Part shown: one piece after another, positions 1-12,505 of the stretch | How the letters are laid out: each line of letters opens with the position of its first letter | How positions within the stretch are numbered: position 1 is the stretch's first letter | Origin: Hetaerina americana | Lineage: Eukaryota > Arthropoda > Insecta > Odonata > Calopterygidae | Assembly (NCBI GenBank): GCA_022747635.1 | Contig: JAKTNV010000002.1 | Span: forward strand, 1,019,001-1,083,000 | Reading direction: 5' to 3' | Length of the DNA: 64,000 bases | Notes under the pieces: generated by a model | What the model saw: only the letters and a program-made list of their open reading frames with translations | Databases searched by the model: none | What the model was told of the DNA's origin: nothing | Translations under genes and position numbers: made by a program

Positions 1-447
1 TCCGCCTAACCCTTGGGCATTACAGACATGAAAATTAACATGTTCATTTAGTCCAAAAATGATATTAGCCTATGGTGATTGGCCATTCAATTATCAGACG
101 AAATGGCATGCCACAAAATTTAGAAGAAAAAGGTATATACATATTTACTAGATAAAAATGATTGACGACACAACGAATACCAAATTAACATGCGTAAAAT
201 TGTTGATTAATGGACGAGATAGAGCAGAGAGTAGATTGTGCTGACTTCTTAGAACAGAAAATGTAGTCTAACATTCATTTTCAAACGAAAGAACCAAACA
301 AGGGAAAGTGAAGTATGATCCTAAAGCGTCAATTGTCACTTAAGTGGGTGAACACACACACGTCACGAGAAGGAAATTCTCTGGAGAAAATAGGACGTGC
401 TATTGAAGCTTCTCTACTGACGCAGTCCGCTGATGTCCGTGAATCAA
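1..447. other. Flank of duplicated unit, no gene seen
   Basis: AT-rich sequence before the first copy of the 3.1 kb repeat. The only ORF runs across the repeat boundary and has no recognisable domain. I see no splice-bounded exon, RNA gene or transposon end here. Confidence 0.4.
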
Positions 448-3400
448 TAAGGAAAACAACAAAAAGGAGGTTCATCTTACATTATTACACACATTTCATC
501 CTTATTATTTGTTTATCTATCCAGGATAATGGAAAAAATAACAACAACAAATGTTTCATCTATTCTGAAGGCATACATTGCGGATTTTTAATAAGGGAGA
601 GACAGGATTTCAAAAAGTCCTTCGATGGTTGTTGAATGGACAGGTTTGATAAGCATAAAAAATCAAATGCCTACCGCAGCATTCCAATTTGAGGAATAGA
701 ATGGGTCTTACACAATTGTGTTCACTATTGATCATTACTATAGTTTATTGATTTTTAATTTGAGGAATAGATTGGGTCTTACACAACTGTGTTCATTATT
801 TATCATTACTAGAGTTTATTTATTTTTCAAAGTTTATTTTATTTTCAAAAAAGTCACAAGAATTAAAAAAGATATTTCAATAAATTTCAAAGAAATAAAT
901 CAGCAGAGTAAAATTAACACAAAGAGGGATCCAAAAACATTCATGTATATAAGGCTGAGTACAGAAACAAAGCATTAAGTTCAGAGGGCCAAACAGAGAT
1001 CTCATGAAGGGCTCAAGATAGATATTCTCTTGGAACAATGCAGAAAATAGTCAAATGTAAAAGGAAACAAATGAGTATGATAGTATACAGACTGCAGGGA
1101 ACAGAGGAAATAAGAAAATTAGAGGAATATGGACTGAGGGCTGATGTAAAAACTTTTAAGAAAGAAAACTGCAGATGTAATAATGGGAAACGAGGATTTC
1201 GCATCGAGATGGAACAAATTGTAAAAGGCTGAAATATATACAGCACAATTTCGTGCAAGAATTGTATTAAGAAGATTTAGGAAATATTCTGGAAATTCTG
1301 GAAGAACGGTAAACAGTTTATGCAAACTTATTCAAACATTGTGGCATTGTAAAAGGAAAAAGATGGGCCATGCTAGAAAAATACAAAGAGAAAACTTGCA
1401 TTTTTAAATGTGTTGGCGCTTATATTGATGATAACCAGGACAAACAAGCATTGATGAAGTTCTGGACAGAGTGAGACAAGTACCCTTTGATAGAAGCTAG
1501 AGAAAGCAGAATAAACAGGTAAATAGGGCATTTCAGTTAAGTTGAAGAATTTCATATAAGCCTACAAGATAATTGTAGCATTGTACAGGGTTGTTGAAAG
1601 CCAAGCCATCCTCAGAAAAGAGGGGGAATCAGAATGCTTGATAGCTCCTATGCTTATGTGCACGATACCCTGTAATGCACCGAGATTGCATGTAAATCTC
1701 ATTGGGGCAGAGTAGACGCAATAAAGGAAAGAGGAAGACCTAGTCATTGAGATATTTGAAAGATATACTTCTTTCATAATTTATTTCTAATCTCAAAATA
1801 AGTTTTTAGTCATGCAGATGATTGGCATTGCATTAAAAATATTTGGGCATCACTACAGTAGTTCCATCAACACCCAATTTGCTGAAATATTTTTGAATAT
1901 CATATTTATACCTATCTTGCTTCCATTTATTTTAATCCATCTTCCATGCTTTAAATTGTTTGTAGAGTAATTTTCCATTATTAAGTCATTCCACATAGAT
2001 CTTACTAAAGGGGGGATTTAAGCTCAATACATATATTGGTTGCTTACTCAAGCAACCAACGTATGATCATTAATCATATTCATTTGAGCCCTCAGCTCAT
2101 CCAACATCAAGTTTGGTGTGAATGGAAATTTTATTTTATACGAGCCTGTTTCCCTAGTTTTTTCCCAATTCAGTTTACCAGATTCAAATGAAACAGAATA
2201 AACTACAAACATTTACCCTTTCCAAATCATTTCATTTGCAGATACCTAATTGCACACTTTATGTAAACTGTGACTGAACTGATCACGGCAATGCTCAATG
2301 AAATTCTATGTTTGATATTTTAGATTGAGAAACTTCTCACCGTATTCCATTGAAAAATCAATGTAGGAGTCTTGCCCTTGGTTTTACATCACACAAGGTA
2401 GTGACCTATGCAAGTTAATATGAATAAATCAGTAAATTAATGGCCTTTGAAAGGTGCCCACGGTAATTGCCCCCATGAGATCACAATAAACAAGAAACCT
2501 CTTTTTCATTTTCAACAAGATACTGTTTTCTTGAATGTCTTTGCTAATGAATTAAAATGTTTGATGACTAAAAAGAATATTAAAGCAATAGATTAGTCCT
2601 TACACAATAGTGTACCAAAGTATAATTAGCTAAAAAATCACTTATCAGATCACATAAGTAGCTCACAAATTCTTCATTGCCTCATTTAATATTGAAAAAG
2701 GGATCATACCTATTTTTAATAGCATAAACATTGAAGAGTAATAATTCAGTGTAGCACCGCAAAATTAACGATATTTAACCAAGAATGTCTAAAGAATAGA
2801 GGAATAGATTTGGCAAATCACAATTATGCGCACACAAATCAATACCTAACATATATCACATACAGGGACGGAATGTTCCACAAATTCATCTTTACTTATT
2901 TCAAAGTGATTACCTGCATCACTTATTTATAATTATGTCCTTTCGAGTATTTATTCTAAACATAAACGATATTCCATGCATTATTTCTCCAATTATGCTC
3001 AAGCGACGAATGCAAATTAAAGAGAAGTATTTACAATAAAAAATCAAACAAGTTCTGAGTTGAAATCAACTAAATATATGCCGCATATAACATACGTATC
3101 GCTAAACAAAATTAATTTAGACATTACATTCATAAAATAGAGTGAGTAGTTCAGCATAGTTTTTACCAGATACTTTTTCGAAGAACCAAAATTGCTAATT
3201 TCACTTCATTTTTCCCTCAACCATTCTGGATATTTTTAATGCAAAATAATAGTTTTGAACGCACTCATACGCTCAACTCTAATGGTTTTAATGGGTCACG
3301 TGATGATCGCCGATGTAAACAAACCGCTGCCATTTTGAAAATAAACACAGGCGGAGTTACTAAGGTAGGAAACCCTGGCCGGGGTGTGATTCCGACCCGT

Positions 3401-3590
3401 TAGCGCGGTATCACTCCGTCCGACACTCGTTCATAGTCGCTTTGGATTGTGATAACCACTCCCAGTGGTATAATACCGACAGGCAGAATCACTCTGCGGC
3501 TCGTAATCGCTCCGGGTGGTGAGGCTCATTTTGGGCGGTATCATACCGCAGGCAGGTGAACTCCACCGGCATCGATATGCGGTTCGCAAT
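448..3590 (+). repeat. 3.1 kb duplicated unit, copy 1 (empty site)
   Basis: This 3,143 bp block is repeated in the same orientation at 22,168-26,065. By eye the copies match base for base, apart from an inserted mariner in copy 2 and four differences in the last ~36 bp. Most of the unit is AT-rich and has no convincing coding sequence; its short ORFs match no family I know. The last ~230 bp (about 3,355-3,590) are GC-richer and full of short palindromes. The TA at 1,693-1,694 is the intact target for the mariner found in copy 2. It may be a non-autonomous mobile element or a segmental duplication. I see no terminal inverted repeats or clear target duplications at its ends. Confidence 0.85.
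3355..3590 (+). repeat. Array of mini-palindromes at the 3' end of copy 1
   Basis: Short hairpin-forming palindromes follow one another: 3,456-3,468 (CCACT/AGTGG arms), 3,467-3,477 (GGTAT/ATACC), 3,483-3,497 (GCAGA/TCTGC), about 3,535-3,549 (GCGGTAT/ATACCGC), then GGTG/CACC and GCAT/ATGC pairs up to 3,590. The same array sits at about 25,830-26,065 in copy 2. Structured ends like this are usual for non-autonomous transposons, but I cannot assign a class. Confidence 0.6.
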
Positions 3591-3629
3591 AGCTCAAATA
3601 AACTTTGAGGCAATAGGATGAGCATTGAT

Positions 3630-3960
3630 TGGAAGCTTTTGAGATGTGGATATGGAGAATAAAGAAAATAAGTTGGATAGAGAGGAAGAGAAATGCTTAG
3701 GTTTAATGTAAGGGGGAGAGGAAGTTACTGGTGAGAATGGATGAAAGGTAGAGAAAGTTGATGAAGAAAATGCATATTAAAAGGCAGCGGTAAGTTGAAG
3801 GCCTTCATGGAAGGGGCAAGAACGTTGGGTAAGTGGAACAGAGGAGGGAAGAAGGTAGGTTTTTCCGGCAGCATGATGGCTGGCAGAAGTCACCTGGAAA
3901 TGAAGAAGGTAATAATGTAAGGCGAGCAATAAGATTCCCGCAGTCAGGCGTGAGGGCCGT
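3630..3960 (+). mobile_element. Non-LTR retrotransposon fragment, RT C-terminal region
   Basis: The plus-strand translation from about 3,631 reads EAFEMWIWRIKKISWIER. This matches the post-RT segment [18 protein letters not shown] of the LINE fragment at 35.1-35.8 kb. Further similarity (a GEERKLL-like stretch, then RQRKLMKKMHIKRQR) continues through frameshifts and stops to about 3,960. It is a 5'-truncated, long-dead LINE piece just beyond copy 1 of the 3.1 kb repeat. Confidence 0.65.
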
Positions 3961-4644
3961 TCAAATCTTCTTATGTGGTGGAATACGTTGAAATGAAAAT
4001 GGATGTCAGGGTATAATATTGAGTTTGTCCGACTGGAGTATAAGTCGATAAATCATTCATTGATGCATTCCACATGCGTAAAGATCCACAGTTAAAATAT
4101 TCAAGGTTATTAATTCCTCTTTTTTTCTTTCCACGCGTGCATCATTCAAATCAATTTTATGTTTGGCATTATTATGTTAATTATTCCAGATGGTATGTAG
4201 AGAAGTAATACCTCCCACTTTGGTAGCATATGACACCAGTGCACGTCCTTCAATTAACCCAAAAATGGTAATATTAAGGACTTGATTTTTTCACCTCAAT
4301 GCAGTTCATTTTCCACTTCTTCGATCGATACACTGGGTTTCGATTTTCGTGCTTACGTGTCACGAGAGAATGTCTCGAACCACAACTCTTGTCTTGACCG
4401 TCATTCGATGCAAAGAGAAGTCCCATGCGATGCTTCTTAGGGTTGAGTAGGAAAGTGGACGGAGGCAAGTTGGCTCCTAATGGCAGAGGATCCAAAGAAA
4501 CCGAGACGCCAACTCGATCGTGTGGTGAGGCGGTGCCATGTTGACGGAATGTTACCTTCATATTCATTGACGAATACTTTGAATTTTTTTTCAAATTTTC
4601 GCAATATGCTTCAGGGTTTTTTCCGGTGAGCATAAACTCTTTTA
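3961..4644. other. No gene or element recognised
   Basis: Contains a 119-codon open frame on the minus strand (4,274-4,633) with no domain I recognise and no splice context. I treat it as chance or decayed repeat. Confidence 0.3.
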
Positions 4645-5541
4645 GAGGTCTGTCTAATATATACGCGAACTGATTACATTAAAACTTTATTTTGCAAAGT
4701 TTAGTCTACATCGATTTTGTCCCTTTCTTCAAAGTACTCTCCATTCGTTGCTATGTACTTATTTCATCTTCTTTTCCACTGTTTAAAGCATTGCCGGAAG
4801 TCCTCTTGGCAGTTAGGCTTTTTAGGGTTAAGGAGGATGACTAAGGATCAAGGCGATTGAATTTTTTGCCAGAAACTGGCGAACAATCAAATGCTGAATG
4901 TGCATTGGTGCATTGTCGTCATGGTGCGAGGGATCCACCCATCCATCGCCTTGAGTCAAATGTGGTCGCCCGCATTCTCTCAAACGCTTAAAAACTGTAA
5001 GGTAGAATGAATGACTGATCGCAGCACTTGATATCAAGGGGTAAAGGGCCACGACCAATTAGCCTGATGCTACTCAATTTGTAAGGTAGAGCTCAGCATT
5101 TGCTGTTTGTCCTTCAGGAATTCATAATGAACAACACCTTCGACATCAAAGGAAACCAGGAGCATGACTTTGATTTTCGATCGGCTTTTTCTTGATTTTT
5201 TTGGTTTTATTTAATCCGCTTGAAAACGGATGTTTTCTTCGGAGCATTATCACCGTAAAAAGCCGTCAACATTTCAATAATTTCTTGATAAATTTTACCG
5301 CTCTTCACCTAAAAACCTGATGTTGATTCTTTGCTCCGTGATTTTGATAAATTTCCATTTTCGACAAAGATTAAACACAAGGGCAACAGAATCTAGCATA
5401 ACTGGCACTTTGCGCACAACTTGACGATCCGCCAAGCGCAGAAGGCTCATTGGGTCTCAGGCAACTAGCGCCGCTGGTGAGCTATTGTCCGCGTCATGGA
5501 CGCCAGTTTGCACCAGTTCGCGTATTTATTGGATAGACCTC
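4645..5541 (-). mobile_element. Internally deleted mariner element
   Basis: The ends are 28 bp terminal inverted repeats matching at about 25 of 28 positions, with outer ends GAGGTCTGTC and GAGGTCTATC. A TA precedes the left end (4,643-4,644). On the minus strand the N-terminal part reads EMLTAFYGDNAPKK (mariner helix-turn-helix). It is followed by KSKSCSWFPLMSKVLFIMNS (the region before the second catalytic Asp), then HHDDNAPMH with the second Asp, and finally a C-terminal end like WKRRW-NK-NGEYFE near 4,700-4,800. Stops, frameshifts and loss of the segment carrying the first catalytic Asp make it inactive. Full mariners are about 1.3 kb; this one is 897 bp. Confidence 0.8.
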
Positions 5542-6320
5542 GAATAAACTACAGCCCTCATGTGCAGGAGGACTGCCAACATCACTTTCCCCGCTCACAC
5601 TGCAGCCTTGAACGTTTTTGGTGCCCGCGACCCCTTATGACGAAACCCCCGGGGACATTTTCTTGTTTTCTCGCTCAAAGTGATGAACTCGGTGTTCGCC
5701 TCCCGCCATGACACTGGCCTGACATCCATTACCTTATCGTGTGCAGCGAAACAGTTGCTGTTTAGCGCGGCCCTCTTGCTCTTTCACTTCGGCGCTCGTG
5801 GCATCATCCGTTGAGCGCAAACACGCCTCTCCAAATGCCAGCCAGCTATGGCCTGTGCTCCCCCGCGTGAAATGCCGCCTCTGCCCACCAGATGTCGCCG
5901 GCAAACACGGCGATTTTGCATGAGTTCGTCAACATGATCCCGGCGTGTGTCTCGTCAGTAACATTTCCCTGCTTCCCACTCCGTTGTTTGCCACACGGGA
6001 TGAGAATGGCTCCATTCAGTTCGTCTCCATGAACGTTTTCAGTCTAAATACAGCGTTGTCAACTCATATTTCATTGCAAACAGCTTCCATTCGCCGATGA
6101 ATGTCAATCCGTAATAAACTTTCCGCAAGTCAAGAACTGGACGATCCCACGCAGCCGCTCCACGCGTGCAGACATGCATGCCGTCCGTGAAGTGGACTGC
6201 CCCCTGACGCAGTCCATCATTTTATCGCCATATGTGATGCATAAGCCATGACTTGTGGAAGTAATGCGACACTGGTGCTCAAGAGAAGGTAAATTCAAAT
6301 AATTTTAATAAAAATCGGTT
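5542..6320. other. GC-rich tract of unknown origin
   Basis: Noticeably more GC-rich than the flanks, with several short open frames on both strands (for example 5,496-5,711, 5,741-5,923 and 6,104-6,298). None shows a domain or motif I know. It directly follows the mariner 5' end. It could be the body of an old transposon or a gene fragment. Confidence 0.3.
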
Positions 6321-6703
6321 TTTACTACAATTTTTGTTTAAAAAACAAAACATAAAAGCCATTACCTTTCAGCATACCCTCATGACTTGCTTGAAACTCA
6401 TGAGTCATGTGAATTTCACAAGAAGCTTATGCTTGGCTTAATGCTGAAAACTTTAGCTTTGTTACTTATATTATCCTCTAGTTAACTAACATCAATAGAT
6501 TCAATAAGTTACTAATAAAAGATATCAAAGGTCAACTCCCTCTATTAAAAAGGGCATTTATCTAAGCCTAAATTAGTAACTTCCAAGAAAGTAAGGAGGC
6601 TATCTGATATTTTTCATTTCATTACTTCAACTCTTTTCCAAAAGGTCCACGAAAAGATTTGGGAAAATATTTTTTTTAAACCTTGATGGAATTACGACGG
6701 CGG

Positions 6704-7622
6704 TTCGAAAAGTTAGGTCACCTATTTTTTCATGAAAAATGAAATTTATTCTCAACTTTGCGTACATCGTTGGAAAGGTTGAGCATTTAGCTATTTTTCT
6801 ACATAGTCGCCCAGACGATCAATCACTTGTTACATCCTTGTAAGCAGCTTTTTAACACCGGCATCGTACCTTTCTCCCGCCGCGTCACGAAGCCAACTGA
6901 CGACTGCTTCTTGCACTTCCTCGTCTGACTTGAATTTCTGTCCTCCAAGGTGTTTTTTGAGAGTGGGAAACAAGTGGTAGTCGCTGGGGGCAACGTCCGG
7001 GCTGCAAGGAGGGTGGTCGCTGATGTCCCAGCCGAATTCATTGAGTAGGGTGGTCGTTTGACGTGACACATGTGGACGTGCATTGTCATGATATGCAAAC
7101 ACACTCCTTTGGTGAGACACCTTGCATAACCGAGGACATCCGACACAATATTCTGCATGGAGAAGTAGCCATTCTCTTCATTAAGGCTTTCTTTTATCTC
7201 ATAAAGGGTAATTCTCCAGTTATTGCGCACCATCTCGCCAATCGGAGCCACCGTTGATTCCGGCAAACTCGGCCGCCCCGACCGCTGCTCATCGTGGACG
7301 TTTTCCCGGCCATCAAAAACCTCCCTGCACCACTTCCGCGCGCTTTTGATGTCCATACACTTCTCACCATACACTTCCGCTAAATGGCGATGAATTTATA
7401 TCGGAGAAGCAGGCTTCAGGCAATCAGTCGGCTTCGCGACACGGCGGGAGAAAGGTACGACTCCGGTATTAAAAAGCTCTTACAAGGATGCAACAAGTGA
7501 TTGATCGTCAAGGCGACTATGTAGAAAAATAGCTAAATACTCTACTTTTCCAAAGATGTGCGCAAAGTTGAAAATAAATTTGATTTTTTATGAAAAAAAT
7601 AGGAGACCTTACTTTTCGAATT
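6704..7622 (-). mobile_element. Mariner derivative with two 3' ends
   Basis: The outer ends (TTCGAAAAGTTAGGT and its complement) lie in an extended inverted repeat of roughly 200 bp, not the usual ~30 bp. Both arms encode a transposase C-terminus: the left arm, read on the minus strand, gives WLRDAAGERYDAGVKKLL, and the right arm, read on the plus strand, gives RLRDTAGERYDSGIKKLL. Between them the minus strand has an N-terminal piece (7,123-7,374: CREVFDGRENVHDEQRSGRP, mariner HTH) joined directly to the region of the second Asp (AYHDNARPHVSRQTT) and DHPPCSPDVAPSDYHLFP. The first catalytic Asp block is deleted and the 5' TIR seems to be replaced by a second 3' end. It is not functional. Confidence 0.8.
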
Positions 7623-10392
7623 GCCCAAGAAATTTTGTCATTAAAAACTTTCTTGTCTTAAATTAACTCGGAAAAATTTATTATACTTCAAATTTTATTC
7701 TTAAACCCTTGAAGCCATTTCAAAATAAAATTCGTTTTCGAAAATAAAAGAGTAATTTATTACTTTTTCAGGACAGGTATCATAACTAATCATCATCTCC
7801 AAACCCTGCTCTCTCGTGGTAATAAGTTACACGAATTCTAGACTGAATCTACTGGTTTAATTATTTCCTTCACTTAATGCCATATTCGCTTACTCGAGAG
7901 AAAACATTTCACCTCTGATCGTTCCCGATCTTTCATTGCATCGAAACTTCTCATAACTTTGATTTTATGGCGAAGAGATATACGTGCTATGCAACAATTT
8001 TTCAACTATCGTTATTCCAACGACAGATAACGGTTGAGAGTCTAAATATTGGAAAAGTTTGAACTCCGCTAACGCTCGAAAATGAGATAATTGGCGGGGC
8101 CCGCACAGCATCAGCGCGCATTCCTGCATGTGGGATGAGTGCGCGCCGGCGGAAGAAGGCGGAGGAGCAGCCGAGGTGGAGTTGATGGAGAGACCCTGCA
8201 CTGAGACTACTCCATCGTCGTAAATGTGATTGGAAACTCTTAGAATGTTCTTGTTCTCGATTTTCTCCAAGGAACACAGAGTGAAGTGCAACGCAGAGCG
8301 AGAGATTTCTCTAGACGCGCGCCTCTGCGTCACTCCAACATCGCGGGAATACCCAACTCGGAGAACGGAACGACCGGATTGAATTGGCCTTTCTTTTTTT
8401 ACAACTGCGCGAACCATTTTCCGTGATATTCCCGTCTTAGTTCCTTTTCTAAAAAGCACAAATGGACATGAGCCAATCATCATTTGTTTAGCCGAGTTTG
8501 ACAGTGATGAAAAATGACATACAAATAGGGAGCATCTAGTAAAATTGGATCATAGAATGAGATTCCGCACGAAGGAGTTCTAATATGTGGACTCCTGGAA
8601 CAATTCGTAATCATATTTCTTCGAAAGCTGGAGCATCACAGATAGTAGTCAGATCTTCGCCATTTCTCTTCCACGAAATGTGTAACTTGCAGAAAAATTA
8701 TTGGAAATTCGGTCCGCCTCACATCTCCCTTTCGAGGATACGAGAATTAAATTCCAAACAATTTTATCCTTAGTCCATCTTATACGTACTTAAGGCCTTA
8801 TTTTTAAATCCCAAAAAGGGAAGCCGCCCGATTCCTTTCCAAGAAACGTAATACCGTAGCTTCCTGTTGTTTCCATCGTCTCGGGGATACCTACAAACTA
8901 ACCTATTAATCCTACTAATACTGAGACAGTTCGCTTTCAGAGAACCCTTCTGCAATTCCGAAGTTATTCTTCCACATTACCATAGAAAAAAGACAAGGGA
9001 ACGCCATTAATAAATAGACTCGAATAATCCCAAATTTACTTCTTCTCCTCTTATTTATTGCGAAGGATTTTAGTCAACAAGACAAAATGTCTCAAGGAGG
9101 CTTACTCAGCAAACATACAGTTGGAATTTATTTCTTTGCAGCTATTATTTTATTATTTTCAACCAAAGTATGCTGCGATACTACTTACTGAAGGAGTAGT
9201 TACTCGTCAACTTTGAAGGGAAATCCGTCACGTTGCAATCAGTCACGCACGCAGTCATCCAACAAATACATACACTCTCCTTTGGCTTCGTCATCTCGGA
9301 AATTCGCCTGGCGTATCATACGTTGGCTGAAACTTTTAGCGAACCAACGGATGAAGGATTGGCTTCAAAATACTGGTGAATCCCATTGATTTCAATCGTG
9401 ACTTTTCACATAAATGTGGATATTGCTCTGCACTTATTCACGAAAATGAGAGATCGTTCCTAGCATAAATTCACAGAATCGTTCACATGCTTAATTCACA
9501 TTAAAATAATGCGTGGCATTTTTTACAACCCTTGAATATAAACAATCGCTAGAACTAATGCTACGTTCACAAGGTGCGTTTTCTGTCGATGGCTACCTGA
9601 CGAGATCTTTTTCTTGCGGTAAAGAGTCAGCAATCATTTCAATGAATAATTTTAAATATATACAATTCCACAATTGAAAAATATGAGCACTATTTTGGTA
9701 CGAACAGATCTCGTAATGAACTTCAACTCAATCGTGATTGGCCGATAAAGACAGCCATTATCAAGACACGTGGGAAAAATAGCACCAGCGAGGACTCCAC
9801 GCGAGGAGTCGACAAGGGTAAACGCACCGTTCCACGCCCCGGGACCACCGCAGTAGTTCACCTGAATGCTGCCTAAGGTGGGTAAAAACTCGCATAAAAC
9901 CGATTTCACGAGGAGAAAATCGCGGGCAGTATCAACCTCACAGGGCGAGGGCCCACCAAACTTCCGAGGACCGGTTACGTCAAGACAAGTCCAGCTGTGA
10001 GCAGAAAATACGAAATTTATAATTGTTATACGTTAAATTTCCAAACATATTTCACATATATTCTAGTAATTTTTAGCTTAAGGTCAGGCAGATAAGTGGA
10101 TTTTTTTTAATTCTCAGAATTGTTATAAATTTCACGAAAAGACTTTCTGGAGTAAAGTAAATTTTCTTACGCCCATTTCTCCATGCTCCCAGAAACTCAA
10201 GATACTACATACTATGTTCCTTTAATTTTCGTGCGATATGAAATGAGTACCGTATAAATTACAAAACCAAAGCCCAGTGCAGGTAAACTTGCAGACCGTA
10301 TGAGTTTAATTGATGTGGAAGAAATTAACTGCCATCAATTACGAACTGTCGGCAAAAGCAGAAGTAAAGTGTTTCATTGACCGGGACAGAAC
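7623..10392. other. Unassigned, with two GC-rich islands
   Basis: No gene is supported. Two tracts stand out from the AT-rich background: 8,020-8,480, which has overlapping minus-strand open frames (172 and 91 codons) lacking known domains, and 9,760-10,000. They could be promoter-like islands, decayed repeats or non-coding exons. I see no splice or homology support for any of these. Confidence 0.3.
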
Positions 10393-11450
10393 TTAACCCT
10401 CTTAGTGCGGCGGGCCGATATATCGGCTTTCGTATCCCTGGCGAAAAGTGCGGCGGGCCGATATATCGGCTCTTGCGTCGGCTTTTGTTTAAATCGTTGT
10501 AACTTATGGTTTTTTCTTTAATAATTTATGGTTTTTGTGCTATCGATAGGTTGAATTTCATAGAATTACGTAACTATTTTTAAAATTTTTTATTAGCAAT
10601 TTTAAATGCTTTTAAAAAAGTATAATTCTTACCATAATTTTTCGTTCAGTTTTGTACATGTCGGGAAGCTCTGCCTAATTGTTTGCTCGTTTTTTTTTCT
10701 GAGTAGTCTTTCCACTATGAAAAGACACTGAAAGGCTACTAATCTGTTTTCATCTGTAATCTCTTGAATGTGTTGTGGTGTCGTGGTGTTGATATATACC
10801 TGCTTATTCAGACTTTGTTGAGACGATGGAAATGAGAGCACTGCTTTGTAATCATTTTGATTTCTCTTGCCGTCCGTCGTATCTAATCAATTGCGCCCTG
10901 TGTAATGGATTACATTGTCAGCAGTTCTCTGTGAGTTAGAACTTAGTTTTTTTCTGCCTTTAGATTGTAAGCACATTGCCGCAGTCTCAAGGAAAGGGGA
11001 AAAGTCCCAATTTGACTCAGTGAGATCAGCCTTTTCAACAAAATCGAACTATGCAGAGGCTGACAAAATAATTTGTAACTCACTGGTTTTTCTTTATTTA
11101 TTTATAATATTTTGTCCATGTCTTTTTGATTCTTTATTATATTTAAATATCGTAGTTTAATTGAAAAATGTTTTTAAAAAAATATTAGTTTTGTGTCTAA
11201 AAATCGAAATATTATTGCTAAAAAAATATTATTCAAATTTATGATACTGTAATAATTACATTTATTATTCAGATGATGTAAATGTATTACATCATTATTA
11301 ACTACAATATTATATTTTAAAATAAAAAAACTGCAAATGGATATCTAAACAAATAACTTCATAATGTTTTTTTTCCTAAGGTGATACATTTTCTTAAATT
11401 AAACTTCGCACTTCTCACTAGTACACCTGAAATCCCCACCGCACTAAACG
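10393..11450. mobile_element. Possible piggyBac-like remnant
   Basis: A TTAA at 10,393-10,396 is followed by CCCTCTTAGTGCGGCGGG, the layout of a piggyBac-type end (TTAA target, CCC terminus). A 25 bp motif that starts AGTGCGGCGGGCC and contains the palindrome GCCGATATATCGGC occurs twice, at 10,404-10,428 and 10,447-10,471. A degenerate inverted match (CCCCACCGCACTAAA) lies near 11,434-11,448. The AT-rich interior has no transposase I can recognise, so it would be a non-autonomous relic. The right boundary is uncertain. Confidence 0.4.
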
Positions 11451-12505
11451 CAGCTGGGGAAAATTTCCAGTTCGAGACAAAGGACATTCACGAAAGCGTT
11501 TGTTGGTGTGTGCATACTTGGTATTGCGAAATATTCAAAGTCTCTTAACTCAGCAAGTATTACATTTCAGCCAAGACCTTTCCTCATTTCTCTCGTCTCC
11601 TTCCTCGCCCAGACTGTCACAATTGCTCTCCTATCCCTTCCTTTCTCCCACTCGACCACTCCCCAGGCCCATGGGTCCGTGGATCCGAGAAAGGAGATTT
11701 TTCCGAGAAATTGGAACGCTTTGGAACGCACTCCCTTCTGCAGCATTGCGAACGTTAGCTATATCCTGGCAGGGGCAATTGAATATGAGCCCTAACTCGT
11801 TCCCCCGGTCCAGGGACTCGTAAAAGATCTCTTTGACGTACCTTTCTGAGGACTATCCTCTTCCACGATCCAAATACCAGGAAAAAATCCCCTCAGTGAC
11901 CAAAGAACCCAACAAAATTTTTCATCTTATTAGAATAAACGATTGTCCTCTCTGAGCTAAATTTCCAAAGGATTCGAAATCAACATCTTTCAGTTTGATT
12001 CGTTTTATTCTTTACCAACACGAAAATAAGAGGCGTAAACAACAGGCACGAATTCCGATCGAGCGGCTTCGCAGAGAGAAAATGATTTCAATAACACGAT
12101 TTGATCGATACTTACGGACACCTTCGAGACTTTGGAAATACCATATGATCACGAGCTAAATACATATAAAAATTATATAAATACTTGTTCGTCTTAGCGA
12201 AATTTATAAATTTTTCCTTTAAATTACTTTTATGCGAGTATCACAACAGTAGAGAAGCCACTAAAAGACTTAAATAAATATATAAAATGTTTAAAATAAG
12301 GAGGTTAGTTAAGAGAACATGTATTTGATGTATTCCGGGCGACATCTATTCCTTCTGATCCAAGGGCTTCTTGGCGGGAAGAAACAATATTTAAACCTCG
12401 ACGGAATCACGAGCACAGTTTATGTAAATGGAGAGATTTTTTAAATGGTGTGCACGAACATTAAATGGATCAGGGAAATCCTCTCGGGTCTTCCACCAAG
12501 CTAGA
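11451..12505. other. No gene or element recognised
   Basis: AT-rich except for a short moderately GC-rich part around 11,560-11,820 with overlapping plus-strand open frames of 95 and 107 codons. Their composition is Ser/Leu/Pro-rich and no domain is visible. I see nothing I can support as a gene. Confidence 0.3.

Noticed and set aside
3355..3590. CRISPR-like repeats
   Set aside because: The palindromes have different stems and no constant repeat with regular spacers, and the genome is eukaryotic.
7965..8483. 172-codon minus-strand open frame
   Set aside because: No recognisable domain, an overlapping competing frame and no splice context; listed only as a GC-rich island.
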